Shown here: positions 46,409 through 47,454 of the stretch, one piece after another
Position numbering within the stretch: the first letter of the stretch is position 1
How the letters are laid out: each line of letters starts with the position of its first letter
DNA from: Dactylosporangium sp. AC04546
GTDB lineage: Bacteria; Actinomycetota; Actinomycetes; Mycobacteriales; Micromonosporaceae
Length of the DNA: 47,454 bases
Assembly (NCBI RefSeq): GCF_022095675.1
Contig: NZ_JAHYSG010000096.1
Coordinates: 1-47,454 of the forward strand
Direction: 5' to 3'
Position numbers and translations under genes: made by a program
Notes under the pieces: model-generated
The model's database searches: none
Seen by the model: only the letters and a program-made list of their open reading frames with translations
Told to the model about the DNA's origin: nothing

Positions 46409-47074
46409 GTGCCGAACCGTCCCAGCGGGGCCAAGGCGGGGCTGACCCGCGAGCTCGTGCTCGACGCGGCCCTGGAGTACCTCGACGAGCACGGCCTGCC
46501 GGCGCTGTCGATGCGGAAGCTGGGCGCGCGGCTCGGCGTCGAGGCGATGTCGCTGTACCGCCACGTGCCCAACAAGGACGCCCTGCTGGACGGCCTCGTC
46601 GACCGGGTGATGGAGCTCGCCTTCGCGGACCTGGACGACCCGCACGACGACTGGGTCCCGTGGATGCGGCAGTTCGCCCACGCCCTGCGCTCCGCGCTCA
46701 AGCAGCACCCGGGCGTGCTGCCGCTGGCCGCCACCCGGCCGGTCAACTCGCCCGACGCGCTGCGGATGTCGGAGCGCTGGCTGGCCGCGATGCGGGCCGC
46801 CGGGCTGCCGCTCGGGCGGGCCATGGACGTGGTCAACGTGATCGCCACGTTCACCATCGGGCACACCCTCGCCGAGGTCGGGCGCACGCCCGGCCACGAG
46901 GGGTCGGAGCCGGACCTCGACCAGCGCTCCGACGAACTCGACCCGGCCGAGTTCCCCAACCTCACCGAGGTCATCCGGACCCGGGCCGGGCTGGACTTCG
47001 ACCACCGCTTCACCGAGGCGGTCGACATCCTGCTCGCCGGCTACGCCGGGCTGGACTCCCCGGACCGGGCCTAG
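46409..47074 (+). CDS. TetR family transcriptional regulator
   Basis: A 221-residue repressor. The N-terminal helix-turn-helix (TRELVLDAALEYLDEHG, LSMRKLGARLGVEAMSLYRHVPNKDALLDGL in part) is of the TetR subclass with YRHV recognition helix. The C-terminal domain resembles the tetracycline-repressor-like ligand-binding domain. GTG 46409 has AAGGGGGG 7 nt upstream. It probably binds the double operator 46346-46387 and represses itself and the divergent membrane-protein gene until a ligand binds. The ligand is unknown. The stop enters an exact 18-bp tandem duplication. Confidence 0.9.
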   Translation: MPNRPSGAKAGLTRELVLDAALEYLDEHGLPALSMRKLGARLGVEAMSLYRHVPNKDALLDGLVDRVMELAFADLDDPHDDWVPWMRQFAHALRSALKQHPGVLPLAATRPVNSPDALRMSERWLAAMRAAGLPLGRAMDVVNVIATFTIGHTLAEVGRTPGHEGSEPDLDQRSDELDPAEFPNLTEVIRTRAGLDFDHRFTEAVDILLAGYAGLDSPDRA

Positions 47075-47106
47075 ACCACCTGCAGCAACTAGACCACCTG
47101 CAGCAA
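47071..47106. repeat. Exact 18-bp tandem duplication at a convergent stop-codon junction
   Basis: CTAGACCACCTGCAGCAA occurs twice without a break (47071-47088, 47089-47106). CTAG provides TAG on both strands: the first copy stops the TetR gene, the second stops the minus-strand gene, whose last codons lie in the second copy. Confidence 0.92.
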
Positions 47107-47454
47107 CATGCAGCGCCAGCCCTGCATCTGCGGCGGCGAGTGGCCGGCCGGGTCGTGCTCCAGCCGCATCGCCATCGCCCACGCCGTCTCGCCCTGCTCC
47201 AGCACGAGGACCGCCTCGGCGACGCCGGGCAGCGGCTCGGTCACCAGCAGCCGGCGGGCCCGCACCAGCCGACCCTGGCGGGCGGCCTCGGCCGGCCGCA
47301 TGCGGATGCGGACCGCGCGGCGCATGAGCTGGTCGGTGACGTCGGTGAAGCGGTGCGGGTGGGTCAGCGGGCGCAGCTGCGCCGGTGGGCGGTAGCCGTT
47401 GAGCACCTCGACGCACAGGCCGGCGAAGCGGCGGCACGCCGGGTGGGCGCCGGG
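47089..47454 (-). CDS. Rv3235/DUF6459 family protein, partial (5' end beyond the window)
   Basis: The last 121 codons of a minus-strand gene open to the window edge. The visible PACRRFAGLCVEVLNGYRPPAQLRPLT region and the Arg-rich middle followed by a short beta domain (EAVLVLEQGETAWAMAMRLE) and QGWRCMLLQVV ending resemble the small Rv3235-like (DUF6459) proteins encoded near secA in actinobacteria. No function is known. A GTG at 47406 could be read as a start, but the homologous RRFA-VEVL segment lies upstream of it, so the gene very probably continues. Confidence 0.7.
   Translation of the reverse strand, partial: PGAHPACRRFAGLCVEVLNGYRPPAQLRPLTHPHRFTDVTDQLMRRAVRIRMRPAEAARQGRLVRARRLLVTEPLPGVAEAVLVLEQGETAWAMAMRLEHDPAGHSPPQMQGWRCMLLQVV

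Noticed and set aside
45857..47437. A 526-codon minus-strand frame running through the TetR gene
   Set aside because: Only its last 156 codons (from GTG 46327 with a ribosome-binding site) form a credible membrane protein; the rest is antisense to the TetR gene.

Overview
The window is GC-rich chromosomal DNA of an actinobacterium. A Micromonosporaceae-type host (Actinoplanes, Micromonospora or Dactylosporangium relatives) is likely, but that is an inference from composition, gene order and GTG/TTG start use, not a demonstrated placement. The strongest evidence for the phylum is the conserved core mtrA-mtrB-lpqB-ComF-hpf-secA and the mannose block manB-(SIS)-manA followed by ahcY, the same set that clusters around Rv3240c-Rv3257c in Mycobacterium tuberculosis.

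Layout. (1) 20-7546: aldehyde and amine catabolism. A GAF-type regulator, an acetaldehyde-type aldehyde dehydrogenase and a DUF779 protein are followed by a gabT/gamma-aminobutyraldehyde dehydrogenase pair (putrescine to GABA to succinate semialdehyde) and a divergent third aldehyde dehydrogenase. (2) 7559-13519: GDP-mannose precursor operon manB-Trm112-SIS-CDF-manA, with a second, paralogous CDF transporter divergent from it. (3) 13520-14438: no protein gene, but a long hairpin, a decayed minisatellite, a good promoter and a structured leader in front of ahcY. (4) 16015-19404: efeUOB iron uptake under two DtxR/IdeR-type boxes. (5) 19680-25558: five-gene dipeptide/oligopeptide-type ABC importer. 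(6) 25598-33103: RDD and SpoIIM-like membrane proteins and a DUF58-MoxR-DUF4350-DUF4129-membrane-protein operon transcribed away from mtrA. (7) 33246-39514: mtrAB-lpqB-ComF, then hpf. (8) 39574-42712: secreted glycerophosphodiester phosphodiesterase and two GNAT proteins. (9) 42885-47454: secA, a TetR/4-TM membrane protein pair sharing a double operator, and a partial Rv3235/DUF6459-family gene.

Nearly all operonic junctions are ATGA, GTGA or TGATG overlaps, so translational coupling is pervasive. Several genes appear leaderless (a TANNNT hexamer 6-7 nt before GTG).

The most unusual signals are at small scale. A 42-codon Asn-Ser-Pro-Thr repeat ORF is threaded between moxR and DUF58 by overlaps at both ends. 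Two convergent gene junctions carry exact tandem duplications of the shared stop-codon region. The ComF gene holds three 36-bp repeats inside it and about 62-bp repeats over its 3' end. A Cys-containing 27-codon ORF with a strong ribosome-binding site lies upstream of hpf, and the ahcY leader is structured. I saw no tRNA, rRNA, CRISPR array, insertion sequence or prophage gene.
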